From NCBI GenBank assembly GCA_963921345.3, contig CAWUFE020000007.1:930001-994000 (forward strand): DNA of 64,000 bases, given 5' to 3'. Within the stretch, counting starts at the first letter, position 1. Every line of letters starts with the position of its first letter. Shown here piece after piece: positions 43,388-52,902 of the stretch. A program made the position numbers and the translations under genes. Source of the stretch: Hoeflea_A sp963921345. Lineage in GTDB: Bacteria; Pseudomonadota; Alphaproteobacteria; Rhizobiales; Rhizobiaceae. Below the pieces are notes generated by a model that saw only the letters and a list, made by a program, of their open reading frames with translations, made no database searches and was not told where the DNA came from.

Positions 43388-44107
43388 ATGACTGACGAGA
43401 GGCAGGATGATGATCCAACCCGGTCAGCGCTCAACCCGATTCTACAGTTTCGCAGGAACGGTTTAGATCCACCCATAGTTCTTAAAGCCAATTACCGCTT
43501 GGCTTTAGGAGGCGGCGCTCTTTGGCTGCTTGCATGTGTGTTCGCCATTGCGATGGCCGACGAGATTATCGTTCAGGGCGCGGGGATCCTTGGGATTGCC
43601 TTCCTTGTCTTGGTTTCACCGTATTTTTTGCCAGCGCTTTTTCGGCGTGGGAGCCTGATTTTTTCGAACGAAGGAGTCTACCACGGATATTACAACTTGC
43701 GATTTGAGTGGTGCGATGTCGGCCCTGCCTGGATATCGACGCACAGCGTGCGGGGCACACCGGTTAGCGTAGTCGTGTTCCTGGTCCGCAGGGCGTCATT
43801 TTACCGAACGCAAGTTCGTTGGTTCAAAAGACCGCTGTTCGCGCGGCAGAGTGCCAAATCCAAATCGTTTTATCGCGCTAACGTGGCCAATCCCTCCAAT
43901 TTGCTGGAGGAAATACGAAAAAGAACAGCGGCGGATCCAGATGCTTTGGTCCTTACCATCCCTAAAGTCATCCGGGCCGGCCTGTCCGATGTGGGTGCTG
44001 TCGAGATCATCAACAGCGTCCTACTGCAGCGCGCCAAAGCTAGCGATGTCGAGCGAAATGACGACCAGTCCATATCGGCAGGTCCGTCACCACCGGCCGA
44101 AAATTGA
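43388..44107 (+). CDS. Membrane protein with PH-like region, 239 aa
   Basis: Two adjacent membrane helices (about 38-57 and 62-83) are followed by a beta-rich segment (GSLIFSNEGVYHGYYNLRFEWCDVG), resembling the bacterial PH-like fold often found after two helices. C-terminal part is helical and basic. No signal peptide or enzyme motif. Function unknown. Confidence 0.5.
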   Translation: MTDERQDDDPTRSALNPILQFRRNGLDPPIVLKANYRLALGGGALWLLACVFAIAMADEIIVQGAGILGIAFLVLVSPYFLPALFRRGSLIFSNEGVYHGYYNLRFEWCDVGPAWISTHSVRGTPVSVVVFLVRRASFYRTQVRWFKRPLFARQSAKSKSFYRANVANPSNLLEEIRKRTAADPDALVLTIPKVIRAGLSDVGAVEIINSVLLQRAKASDVERNDDQSISAGPSPPAEN

Positions 44108-44182
44108 AACCGTTTCCACAATGCCACCTGAGCGTAAAACCGACCCGGCGACGAGCTTGACGACATGGTGCAAACACCCTCC

Positions 44183-44264
44183 GTGTCACTCCCGACGGTT
44201 GAAAGTCCTAAATCGTGCCCCCACGTCGAAATGGACTTCAACAGAACCGGAGACACCACCCACG
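44183..44264 (+). promoter_or_regulatory. Upstream block shared with the paralogue at 12.6 kb
   Basis: GTGTCACTCCC, GTTGAAAGTCC and GGAGACACCACCCACG appear in the same order and spacing as upstream of the 12265-12573 gene. The conservation ends at about 44183. Likely carries promoter and ribosome site for 44265. Confidence 0.5.
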
Positions 44265-44573
44265 ATGACACTTGTTGCTTTCCCTTTGGCTAACCGGACG
44301 GGCATTATCGATGACGCCGCCTATGGGTACATTGCAGGGCGGCGAAGCAACCAAGGCGTGGCGTGCCTGAAACAGGCACTGAACCGCGAAGCCGAAATCA
44401 TGCTTGAACAGGGCTTCGAGCCAGCGGTCGTCACGAGTGAGCTCGAGAACTTCTACACGGCCATCTGCTACGCTGCGGCGTATGCAGGCCATCCGATACC
44501 GAAAGACGTTCGCTTGCTGGTTCGGTGCCTGGATATCTACGTGTTCCAGCCGGCTGAAAACAAGACAGGTTAA
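44265..44573 (+). CDS. Protein of 102 aa, paralogue of the island gene at 12.3-12.6 kb
   Basis: Same length and roughly 70% identical to the island copy, including RTGIIDDAA, GYIAGRRSNQGVACL and AGHPIP; differences cluster in the helical middle (REAEIMLEQGFEPAVV). The frame is open upstream to 43851, but conservation starts at MTLVAFP, which fixes the start. It lies beyond the att site, so one copy is outside the island as defined here. Function unknown. Confidence 0.6.
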   Translation: MTLVAFPLANRTGIIDDAAYGYIAGRRSNQGVACLKQALNREAEIMLEQGFEPAVVTSELENFYTAICYAAAYAGHPIPKDVRLLVRCLDIYVFQPAENKTG

Positions 44574-44858
44574 ATCGTCGTCTGGCTATATATCAACCGG
44601 TATGATGTGTAGGGCACTGTCCATAAGCTCTGCTTATCTGGATGAACGACGCCGCCATCCCGTTGCCGACAAGGAACTGCTGATGGGAATCCGGAAATCG
44701 AACCAGAACAGGAAATGTCTCTCCTAAGATCTTGGAATTTATCGGTTTTTTACAGCGGAACGTAACAAAAGATCAGCCGACAGCAGGAATGATTGCCTTT
44801 TGTTCATGAACCTGCCATGTAGTGCTGAGTTGGGGCCGCGTACACGATCTTGGGGGCG

Positions 44859-45959
44859 ATGAGCGACCAGTCCAGCCATGCCTTGAACCTGGATGCCGTT
44901 GAGCAGGTTCTGATCGTCGCCGTGCCATGTATCGGCGATACGCTGCTTGCCACGCCGATCGCATCGTCGCTGCTTGCCCGAAAGCCCGGTCTGCAGATCG
45001 ATTTTCTGGTGCATGAGGGCCGCGGCGGCTTCCTGGCCGATTGTCCGGGTATCCGCAACATCGTCGAATACGAAAACCGGTCGACCGTCGGCAGCTACGC
45101 TCGCATGTATCGCAGCCTGCTTCGCCGCTACGACCTTGCGATTTCGACCTCGTCCAGCGACCGATCGCTGCAGGCGGCAATCTGCGCCGCCGGTCGCCGC
45201 TACAGCCTGGTGCCGCCATATAGCTGGACGAGTGCCTGGAAACATTGGGCGGTGAAGGGCCCCGTCGTGCGCGACGACTCGCTTCCGGTCACAGAACTCA
45301 ACTTGCGCCTTGTCGACCAGATGGGCCTGCCGCGCGTCGGCGACTTCCTTTTGCCGGAGTTCGATCCAGCCGGTTCACCAGCGGAGCAGGCCGTGCTGGA
45401 CGCCCGACAGCGTCCTTACGCCGTCATTCACGGCATGGCGCGGCAGACCTTCAAGGAATGGACACTGGACTCCTGGGAGGAGGTGACCACGCACCTCCAA
45501 CGGCGGGGGTTGCATGTCTATCTGACCGGCGGTCCGGCCGAAGTCGATGCCCGCTTTGCGGCGGAGCTTTGCGCCCGTTTCGACGACGGTGTGACCAGTC
45601 TTGCCGGCCGCCTGGGTTTCGGTGCACTGACGCAGCTTCTCGGGGAGAGTGAGGTCTATCTCGGCGTGGACACCGTCACCTCGCATGTTGCCGCCGCCAC
45701 GGGTGTTCCGGTGATCGTGCTCTTCGGACCGACCAATCACGCAAAATGGGGCCCGGTCGCCAAGGCCGGTGGATCCGACCGGATCTTCGACCAACCGGGC
45801 GGGGTGCGGACGATCGGCAACGTGACATTGTGCAAGGCCGAGTGCCGATGCTCTGGAAATGGTGCTTCCTGCAGCGAGAAGCCCGGCGGGTATTCTCCGT
45901 GCCTGCAAAAAATGAGCCCATCGATCGTGATCGAGGCGATCGACGCCGCAACACAGTAA
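44859..45959 (+). CDS. Glycosyltransferase family 9 (heptosyltransferase-like)
   Basis: 366 residues from MSDQSSHA (44859; TTG 44850 also in frame). GT-B fold: the N-terminal domain begins VLIVAVPCIGDTLLATPI, the family 9 signature, and the C-terminal sugar-nucleotide domain holds YAVIHGMARQTFKEWTLDSW, YLGVDTVTSHVAAATGVPVI and LFGPTNHAKWGP. A C-terminal cysteine set (CKAECRCSGNGASC) is common in non-heptose members. It probably adds a sugar to LPS core or another surface glycan. Alone on its strand beside the oxidoreductase. Confidence 0.85.
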   Translation: MSDQSSHALNLDAVEQVLIVAVPCIGDTLLATPIASSLLARKPGLQIDFLVHEGRGGFLADCPGIRNIVEYENRSTVGSYARMYRSLLRRYDLAISTSSSDRSLQAAICAAGRRYSLVPPYSWTSAWKHWAVKGPVVRDDSLPVTELNLRLVDQMGLPRVGDFLLPEFDPAGSPAEQAVLDARQRPYAVIHGMARQTFKEWTLDSWEEVTTHLQRRGLHVYLTGGPAEVDARFAAELCARFDDGVTSLAGRLGFGALTQLLGESEVYLGVDTVTSHVAAATGVPVIVLFGPTNHAKWGPVAKAGGSDRIFDQPGGVRTIGNVTLCKAECRCSGNGASCSEKPGGYSPCLQKMSPSIVIEAIDAATQ

Positions 45960-46029
45960 TTGGCAAGCCCCGAAACCTGTCGGGCTCGGCTTTGCTCACA
46001 GGGAAACCCCGTTGTTCGCCGGCGCCCGG

Positions 46030-47604
46030 TCAGGCGCTTTCATCGACGTCGCTGTGGGGTTCGTAGACGATCGGCTCGCCGGTGAAATCCGCCGGCGGCG
46101 GCGTGTTGAGAAAAGTCCCGGGATCGTTGGCGCCGGTGCAGATGCCCTGTTCAAAATGAAACATGCGGGGCAGGGGGTCGTACTTGTTCTTGACCGCAAG
46201 CAGGCGGTCGTAATTGTCGCCGAAATACCGTCTGTTCGTGTCCGTCAGCGAGCGGCGCGGATAATTCTGGTAGACCCGGCCGTTGGAAAACGGGGCCATC
46301 AGGTCCATGAAACCGTCGAGCCAACTCATCGCCTCGGCGGCGTCGGCATCGTCCGTCCAGAACGTATCGACGTAAAAATCGATATCGGCATCGCGGTGGA
46401 CATAGGCGCAGGCGTCGGGTGCTTTCTCGGCGATGGCGCCGCCCAGCGGTTCGAAACAGGCCATGTTGACGGTCCCGGGCGGAGCCGCCGCGAAATAGTC
46501 GAACACGCGTTCCCAGTCCGCTTCCCGCAACGGTTTGTCGATGAAGCAGGCCTGCTTGTCTTCCCGGACCTTGCCCCATTCCAGGTCGATGACGTCGGCC
46601 ACGTCGATGGCGTTCAGCGCAAACAGGTAGGGCTGAACCGTGTCCGCATCCACGACCGGATCGCCGATGTCCATGAGCGGACCGAGCTCGGCGCGGCCGT
46701 CTTCTGCGCTGCCGAGATAGATCCCGCGAATCGACAGCATCGCATCGTCGCCCATGTCGACACGGTTTGAGATGAAGCCCATGAAGCCCAGTTTCGATGG
46801 ACCGCTGGTGCGGATGTAGCGCGACTGGATTTTCGTCAACACGCGGGGCGCGGCCTGACGCGACCAGGCGAGGCCGAACGCCCAGACCTTCCAGACCGGA
46901 TAGACGCGGTAGGTGACGTCGATGAGGATACCGAAATTGTTGCCGGTGCCGCCGCGCACCGCCCAGAAGAGGTCGGCGTTTTGATCGGCCGTAGCTTTGA
47001 CGGTGCGCCCGTCCTTGAGCATCATGCGGAACCCGACCACGCTGTCGCAGCTCATCCCGTACTGCCGCGACGTGTAGCTGTAGCCGCCACCCTGCATGTA
47101 CCCCGCTATGCCGACATCGGGGCACACGCCGCCGGGAAGGTGGAGCTTGTAGGAGTTGAGAACGGCATTGATGGTTTCGAAACGCGCGCCGGCGCCGATG
47201 GTCGCCGTCATCGTCGACGGATCCACATAGACGCTGTTCATGCGGCTGAGATCGATGACCATGCCGTCATTGACGCTGTAGCCGGCGGTGCTGTGGCCGC
47301 CGGATCTCGGGACGACCCACCAGCCATGGCGTCGGGCCCACTGCAGGCACATGCGGACATCGGCCTCGACATTGCAATAGACGATGATCTTGGGTTCTTT
47401 GGCGACGGTCTGGAACGTCGTCCTCGCCGCTTCCGGATAGACACCTTCGCCCGGCAAAATGACGTTGCCAAGAAGCGACCGGTTGAACTCGGCGATTGCC
47501 TGACGGTCGGTGCCGAGATCGTCGAAAACCCTGTCCGGCAGCCTGCTCCAGGCGGCGGTCTGCTGTTTCTTGGCGGTCCAGGTCGGGCTGGGTCGGTAGA
47601 GCAT
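46030..47604 (-). CDS. FAD-binding oxidoreductase of the berberine-bridge (BBE) type
   Basis: 524 residues from MLYRPSPTW (47604), with AAAGG upstream. The FAD-binding PCMH domain has PRSGGHSTAGYSVNDG, where the His is the usual covalent FAD anchor, and PGGVCPDVGIAGYMQGGGYS, where the Cys is the second anchor of bicovalent enzymes. The C-terminal BBE domain (YFGDNYDRLLAVKNKYDPLPRMFHFEQG) closes the protein. Such enzymes oxidise sugars, alcohols or secondary metabolites with oxygen. No signal peptide in this start; substrate unknown. Divergent from the GNAT gene. Confidence 0.88.
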   Translation of the reverse strand: MLYRPSPTWTAKKQQTAAWSRLPDRVFDDLGTDRQAIAEFNRSLLGNVILPGEGVYPEAARTTFQTVAKEPKIIVYCNVEADVRMCLQWARRHGWWVVPRSGGHSTAGYSVNDGMVIDLSRMNSVYVDPSTMTATIGAGARFETINAVLNSYKLHLPGGVCPDVGIAGYMQGGGYSYTSRQYGMSCDSVVGFRMMLKDGRTVKATADQNADLFWAVRGGTGNNFGILIDVTYRVYPVWKVWAFGLAWSRQAAPRVLTKIQSRYIRTSGPSKLGFMGFISNRVDMGDDAMLSIRGIYLGSAEDGRAELGPLMDIGDPVVDADTVQPYLFALNAIDVADVIDLEWGKVREDKQACFIDKPLREADWERVFDYFAAAPPGTVNMACFEPLGGAIAEKAPDACAYVHRDADIDFYVDTFWTDDADAAEAMSWLDGFMDLMAPFSNGRVYQNYPRRSLTDTNRRYFGDNYDRLLAVKNKYDPLPRMFHFEQGICTGANDPGTFLNTPPPADFTGEPIVYEPHSDVDESA

Positions 47605-47771
47605 TGTTTGCCTTTCGATCAATCGCTGCGGCGATCCCTGATGAGACGGCAACTGTCCGAAACGATACGGCGGAACGTGCCTGGAATCGCCACTCAACCG
47701 TAAATTAACGCCGATCTGCAACAAGGGGGAACCGCACAGGACAAGTCCGAGAGGGTTTGCGGATCTTGCAA

Positions 47772-48926
47772 ATGGCCGAACACATCGTTGCATCCGCCGC
47801 CGGCAATGCCGCGGCTAACCCGACGGTCGGGTCCGACATCAGACCGCTTGAGGCGGCAGATATCCCGGCCGTCGCTTCTCTCTATCAGAAGATATTGCTC
47901 CACTCCGGCAAACCAGCGCCGGCGTCCCTTGCGGGGCATCTGGAAGAAGTGTTCCTGAACCATCCCTGGCAGGATCCAGAGATTCCGTCACGGGTGTTTC
48001 TCGACGAAGCGGGCCGCGTCGGGGGCTTCATCGGTGTGCTTCCTTCCCGCATGCTGTTTGACGATCGGCCTGTCCGCACGGCCATCGCCGGCTCGCTCAT
48101 GGTCGCGGATCCGTCCGGCAATCCACTCGCCGGTGCGCGCCTGCTTCGGGCCGTGCGGGGCGGTGCCCAGGATCTCACGGTCAGCGAAACGGCCAATGAC
48201 GTTTCCATGGGGATGTGGGAGCAGATGGGTGACCAGGCGCTGTCGCAATACAGCATGCAATGGGTTCGGGTGTTTCAGCCGGCGCGCTTCGCGATTGCGG
48301 CACTGGCGGAAAAACGGAGCGCCGCGGCGGTATTGCGACCGGTTGCCTCCCTGGCCGATTTTGCTGGCCGAAAGCTTTTGGGCGGATCGATCTACGCTGC
48401 CGACGAAAGGCCGCGGAAATATCGGCTTGAGGCCGTCGATGGGACAGAGCTGGTAGCGGCCGTTCGAGAACTGTCCGCGGACTATGCGCTGCACCCGGAC
48501 TGGGACGAGCTTACGCTTCGGTGGCTGCTCGACCATGCCGCCCACAAGAAGCGACACGGCGAAATGCGCTGCCATACCGTGCTGACCGGAAGCGGCAAGC
48601 TGCTGGGATGCCATATCTATTTCGCCCGGCCGGGCGGTGTTGCCTGGGCTCTTCAGGTCCTGACGCGCCCGAAATCCGGGCCGGCCGTCGTCTCCAGCCT
48701 GCTCGACCACGCCCGGGAGAGCGGTTGCGTGGCCATTCGCGGTCGCACGCAGCCTGACACCGTGACGCCGCTGATGCGGCAGGGGGCCTTCTTCTTCTGC
48801 AATTCGGCGGCCGTCATCCACACCCGCGACCAGGGCCTGCGGGAGGCTATTGAGCACGGCCGCGCCCTGATCGCCGGCCTGGCCGGGGAATCCTGGGTCA
48901 GGCTGATCGGCGACACCTTCGACTAG
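47772..48926 (+). CDS. GNAT-family N-acetyltransferase-like protein, 384 aa
   Basis: Start at MAEHIVAS (47772); TTG 47757 is in frame. The N-terminal half has a GNAT pattern (DIRPLEAADIPAVASLYQKIL, GGFIGVLPSRMLFDDRPV, then LMVADPSGNPLAGARLLRAVRG for the acetyl-CoA region). The C-terminal half resembles a second, weaker GNAT-like fold (LLGCHIYFARPGGVAWAL, VVSSLLDHARESGCVAI), the layout of FemAB-like or two-domain acyltransferases. It precedes an asparagine synthetase/ACP/ligase cluster and may acylate the same product. Confidence 0.65.
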   Translation: MAEHIVASAAGNAAANPTVGSDIRPLEAADIPAVASLYQKILLHSGKPAPASLAGHLEEVFLNHPWQDPEIPSRVFLDEAGRVGGFIGVLPSRMLFDDRPVRTAIAGSLMVADPSGNPLAGARLLRAVRGGAQDLTVSETANDVSMGMWEQMGDQALSQYSMQWVRVFQPARFAIAALAEKRSAAAVLRPVASLADFAGRKLLGGSIYAADERPRKYRLEAVDGTELVAAVRELSADYALHPDWDELTLRWLLDHAAHKKRHGEMRCHTVLTGSGKLLGCHIYFARPGGVAWALQVLTRPKSGPAVVSSLLDHARESGCVAIRGRTQPDTVTPLMRQGAFFFCNSAAVIHTRDQGLREAIEHGRALIAGLAGESWVRLIGDTFD

Positions 48927-48951
48927 GGGTGAGGCGATACCTTCGACTAGG
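48909..48951 (+). repeat. Short tandem duplication over a stop codon
   Basis: ggcgacaccttcgactagg (48909-48927) and ggcgataccttcgactagg (48933-48951) differ by one base. The first copy contains the last codons and stop of the GNAT gene; the second is a noncoding echo, probably a replication slip. Confidence 0.6.
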
Positions 48952-49079
48952 TTGAATGGTCGCCTTGGAATGAACAGATTGGCAACTTTTTTGTGTCACA
49001 GTGACATCCTAGGTGACCGCTGAAGTTCCTTGCCGCGGTCGGCCAGCCGAATGCGTAAAGACCGGGATCGGAAGCGTCT

Positions 49080-51049
49080 ATGTGTGGCATAGCCGGATAT
49101 TTCGGCACACCGAACTCTCCAGTACCGAATACGGTGTTCCTGGACCGGATGGTCGAGTCCCTCAACCATCGGGGCCCTGACGCCCATGCGACCCATGTCG
49201 GGCCGGGCATCGGCCTCGGACACGCCCGGCTGAGCATCATCGACATCGCCGGCGGCAACCAGCCCATGTCCAATGAGGACCAGTCGGTTTGGCTGATCTT
49301 CAACGGCGAGATCTTCAACCATATCGAACTCCGTCGGGAGATGGAGGCGCGGGGCCGCGTGTTCCGAACGAAATCCGACACGGAAGTCATCCTGCGACTC
49401 TACCAGGAAAAGGGCCTCGACTGCGTCGATGACCTGAACGGCGATTTCAGTTTTGCGATCTGGGATGCGCCGCGGCGCCGCCTGATGATCGCCCGGGACC
49501 GGATGGGCGTACGGCCGCTTTTCTACAAGCAGCACGATGGATGCCTGTACTTTGCCTCGGAAGTGAAGGCGCTCCTGCAGGTGCCGGGCATCGAGGCGCA
49601 GCTCGATCCGCTGGCGCTCGACCAGATATTCACCATGTGGTTCCCGCTGGCACCGCGCACCGCCTTCAAGGACATTTTCGAACTGCCGCCCGGGCATTTG
49701 CTGTCGGCAACGCCCTCCGGCGTATCTGTACGGCGCTACTGGCAGCTGGACTATCCGTCGGCGGATGGCGAGGGCGCCTGGACGGACCGCACCGAGGCCG
49801 ATCTCGCCGAGGAATTGCGGGCGCTGCTGTTCGACGCCACGAGAATCAGGCTGCGATCGGATGTGCCCGTCGGTGCCTATCTCAGCGGCGGGCTCGATTC
49901 CTCCATCATCACGGCCGCCATCAAGCACATCACGCCGGAGGCGCTGCGCACCTTTTCGGTGACGTTCGAGAGCGCCGAGTTCGACGAGCGCGATCAGCAG
50001 CAGGAAATGGTCGCGGCGCTCGATACCCGACACGAGGAGCTGCGGTGCACGGCCGCAGATATCGGCCGGATCTTCCCCGACGTGGTGCGACATACGGAAA
50101 CGCCTGTCCTGCGGACGGCGCCCGCGCCGCTGTTCGCGCTGTCGGACCTGGTGCATCGCGCCGATTTCAAGGTGGTGCTGACCGGCGAGGGCGCCGACGA
50201 GGTGTTTGCCGGCTACGATATCTTCAAAGAGGCCAAGTTGCGGCGCTTTTGCGCCAGCCAGCCGGATTCGCAGCGGCGCACGCTGCTCTTCCGCCGCCTC
50301 TATCCCTATCTGCCGCAACTGCAGACCCAGTCGCAGTCTTCGCTCGCCGCCTTTTTCAGAGCCGGCGGCAACCGCTTGGACGATCCGCTCTATTCGCACC
50401 TGCCCCGCTTTCGAACCACGTCGGGAACCAAGCTGTTCCTGTCCCGCGAGCTGCAGTCGGAACTCGGCGATTACGACGCCCTGGCCGATCTGCGCGATAG
50501 CCTGCCGGCCGAATTCGACCGCTGGCACCCGCTGTCTCAAGCGCAATATCTGGAATCGGCGCATCTTTTGCCCGGCTACATCCTGTCGTCGCAGGGAGAC
50601 CGCATGTCCATGGCCCATTCGGTCGAGGGCCGCTATCCGTTCCTCGATCACCGGCTGGTCGAGTTCGCGGCCCGCATACCGCCGCGCATGAAGCTGCGGG
50701 CGATGCGCGAAAAGCACATCCTGCGCGAAAGCGTGAAGGACCTTCTGCCGGACACCATTTCGAACCGGCCCAAACAGCCCTATCGGGCGCCGACAGCCAG
50801 AGCTTCGTCGGGCCGGATGCTCCGGCCTTCGTCGATGAGCAGTTGTCGCCGCAAAGCGTCGAGCAAGCCGGTTATTTCGATCCCGGAGCCGCGCAAAAGC
50901 TGCTCGCCAAGTGCCGCAAGCGACCCACCGTCGGAACGCGCGACACCATGGCCCTGGTCGGCCTGGTCTCAACGCAGCTTTGGCACCGAACATTTGTCGA
51001 CGGCCACCGGTCGGAGCGGTCCGATGCCGCTACCCGCGCCGTCGCGTGA
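49080..51049 (+). pseudogene. asnB: Asparagine synthetase (glutamine-hydrolysing), frameshifted near its 3' end
   Basis: Starts MCGIAGYF, so Cys2 is available as glutaminase nucleophile; NHRGPDAHA and FNGEIFNH follow. The synthetase domain has the PP-loop VGAYLSGGLDSS (about 262-273), TGEGADEVFAGYD and SSQGDRMSMAHSVEGRYPFLDHRLVEF. After NRPKQPYRAP (about residue 571) the frame turns into nonsense and ends at 51200, while the -1 frame continues correctly (VEQAGYFDPGAAQKLL, ending TGA at 51047-51049). Restoring one G in CCGACAG near 50790 gives about 656 residues. The enzyme would transfer glutamine nitrogen to a carboxylate; here it is probably specialised for the cluster's product. Confidence 0.8.
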
Positions 51050-51066
51050 TTTAAGGAGTATTAACC

Positions 51067-51330
51067 ATGCAGGTCGATGTCAGGTCCGATATTCGCGAAT
51101 TCATCGTAGACAATTTTCTGTTCCGGGAAGACCGGGAAGCGGTTTCCGATTCCGAGTCGCTGCTCGAGAACGGGCTGATGGATTCCACCGGAGTGCTTGA
51201 ATTGGTGGCTTTCCTGGAAAACGACATGGGGATCGAGATCCAGGACGCCGAGATCGTTCCGGAGAATTTCGATTCCATCGAGAACATCTCCCGCTACGCC
51301 AACGCCAAGCTCGGCAAGAACGGCGGATAG
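51067..51330 (+). CDS. Acyl carrier protein
   Basis: 87 residues. GLMDSTGVLELVAFLE carries the phosphopantetheine Ser (Ser40) in a DS[TL]-type motif; the acidic four-helix pattern is that of a stand-alone carrier protein. A ribosome site (AAGGAG) lies just upstream and the gene is 17 bases after the asnB end. It probably carries an acyl or aminoacyl group activated by the ligase encoded next. Confidence 0.85.
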   Translation: MQVDVRSDIREFIVDNFLFREDREAVSDSESLLENGLMDSTGVLELVAFLENDMGIEIQDAEIVPENFDSIENISRYANAKLGKNGG

Positions 51331-51357
51331 CCGGTCCAAAGACGCAAGGGAGTTCCC

Positions 51358-52902
51358 ATGCGAATAGAGCAGTTCCTGCGTGACAGCGCCCGGCGCCACG
51401 GTGACAAGACCGCCGTCATTGCCGGACCGGTGCGGCTGACCTATCGCGAGATTGATACGGCCTCCGACCGGCTGGCCGCCGCCTTGAGAGTGTCTGGCGT
51501 CGAACGTCACGACCGCGTCGTCGTGTTCATGGACAATTGCTGGGAAGCGGTGGTTGCCATCTATGCGGTGATGAAGGCCGGCGCCGTCGTTTCGCCGGTC
51601 AATCCGTCGACCAAGGCCGACAAGCTGGCCTATATCCTCAACAACAGCGGCGCCTCGGCGATCGTGACACTGGCGCGCCTGGCAAAGACCGCGGATCGGG
51701 CAATCGAACAGGCCCCGACCGTCGCATTGAAAATCGCCGCCGGCGATGGCGCCGAAGCGGCGGGATACATCGCCTTCGAGAACATTCTCTCAGCGCAGGA
51801 TGATTTTGAACTGCCGTTTGCCGGCATCGTGATCGACCTGGCGATGCTGGTCTATACCTCCGGTTCGACCGGCTTCCCAAAGGGCGTCATGATGACACAC
51901 CAGAATGTCGCCGCCGCCGCCGGATCGATCACCACCTATCTGGAGAACACAGCCGACGACATCATTCTCAACGTGCTGCCGATCTCCTTCGACTACGGCC
52001 TCTATCAGATCCTCATGGCGTTCCGGGTCGGCGCAACGCTGGTGCTCGAAAAGTCGTTTGCCTTCCCGCAGGCCGTCCTGAACAGGATGATCGAGGAGAA
52101 GGTGACCGGCTTTCCCATCGTGCCGACCATGGCGGCGCTGATTCTGCGGATGAAGAGCCTCGAGCCCGGTTCGTTTCCGCATCTGCGGTACATATCAAGC
52201 ACAGGAGCGGCCTTCGCTCCGGCCGTCATCGACAGCATTCGCAAGCTCTTCCCGGAGACGCGGGTCTATTCCATGTACGGACTGACCGAGTGCAAGCGCT
52301 GCACCTGGCTGCCGCCTTCCGAACTCGACAGCCGCGCCGGTTCCGTCGGCATCGCCATCCCCGGCACCGAAGCCTATGTCGTCGACGACGAAGGGCGGCG
52401 TGTTTCGGCCGGCACCGTCGGCGAACTGGTCATTCGCGGGCCGCATGTCATGCGCGGCTACTGGCAGGACGAGGAAGCCACGGCGAAGGCCCTCAAAACA
52501 GGCCTCTACCCATGGGAAAAGGTGCTGCACACCGGCGATCTGTTCTACGTCGACCGAGACGGCTATCTCTATTTCGTCGGCCGCAAGGACGACATCATCA
52601 AGACCCGCGGCGAAAAAGTCAGCCCGAAGGAGGTCGAGAACGTCCTCTACGACCATCCCGGCATCAGCGAGGCGGTGGTGCTGGCCACGCCCGACACGGT
52701 TTTGGGAAGCGCGATCAAGGCGATTGTCGTGGTCTCGCCCGGGGCCGACCTGACCGACAAAGACGTGCTGCGCCACTGCTCCAGGCATCTGGAGGATTTC
52801 ATGGTGCCCAAGCAGGTCGAATTTCGCGATTCGCTGCCGAAGACGGATTCCGGGAAGATCAGCCGGCGGCTACTCGAGGAGGCGCAACAAGCGGCGGAAT
52901 GA
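51358..52902 (+). CDS. AMP-forming acyl-CoA/ACP ligase
   Basis: 514 residues, a class I adenylate-forming enzyme. Motifs in order: LVYTSGSTGFPKGVMMTH (P-loop, about 165-182), YSMYGLTECKR (about 303), GELVIRGPHVMRGYW, HTGDLFYVDRDGYLYFVGRKDD (hinge) and PKTDSGKISRR with the catalytic Lys near residue 500. It activates a carboxylic acid with ATP and most likely loads it onto the preceding ACP. Its stop overlaps the next start codon (ATGA), so the genes are coupled. Confidence 0.9.
   Translation: MRIEQFLRDSARRHGDKTAVIAGPVRLTYREIDTASDRLAAALRVSGVERHDRVVVFMDNCWEAVVAIYAVMKAGAVVSPVNPSTKADKLAYILNNSGASAIVTLARLAKTADRAIEQAPTVALKIAAGDGAEAAGYIAFENILSAQDDFELPFAGIVIDLAMLVYTSGSTGFPKGVMMTHQNVAAAAGSITTYLENTADDIILNVLPISFDYGLYQILMAFRVGATLVLEKSFAFPQAVLNRMIEEKVTGFPIVPTMAALILRMKSLEPGSFPHLRYISSTGAAFAPAVIDSIRKLFPETRVYSMYGLTECKRCTWLPPSELDSRAGSVGIAIPGTEAYVVDDEGRRVSAGTVGELVIRGPHVMRGYWQDEEATAKALKTGLYPWEKVLHTGDLFYVDRDGYLYFVGRKDDIIKTRGEKVSPKEVENVLYDHPGISEAVVLATPDTVLGSAIKAIVVVSPGADLTDKDVLRHCSRHLEDFMVPKQVEFRDSLPKTDSGKISRRLLEEAQQAAE

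Noticed and set aside
48996..50993. 665-residue minus-strand frame over asnB
   Set aside because: The plus strand has all asparagine-synthetase motifs; the reverse frame is an Arg/Leu/Gly-rich shadow.
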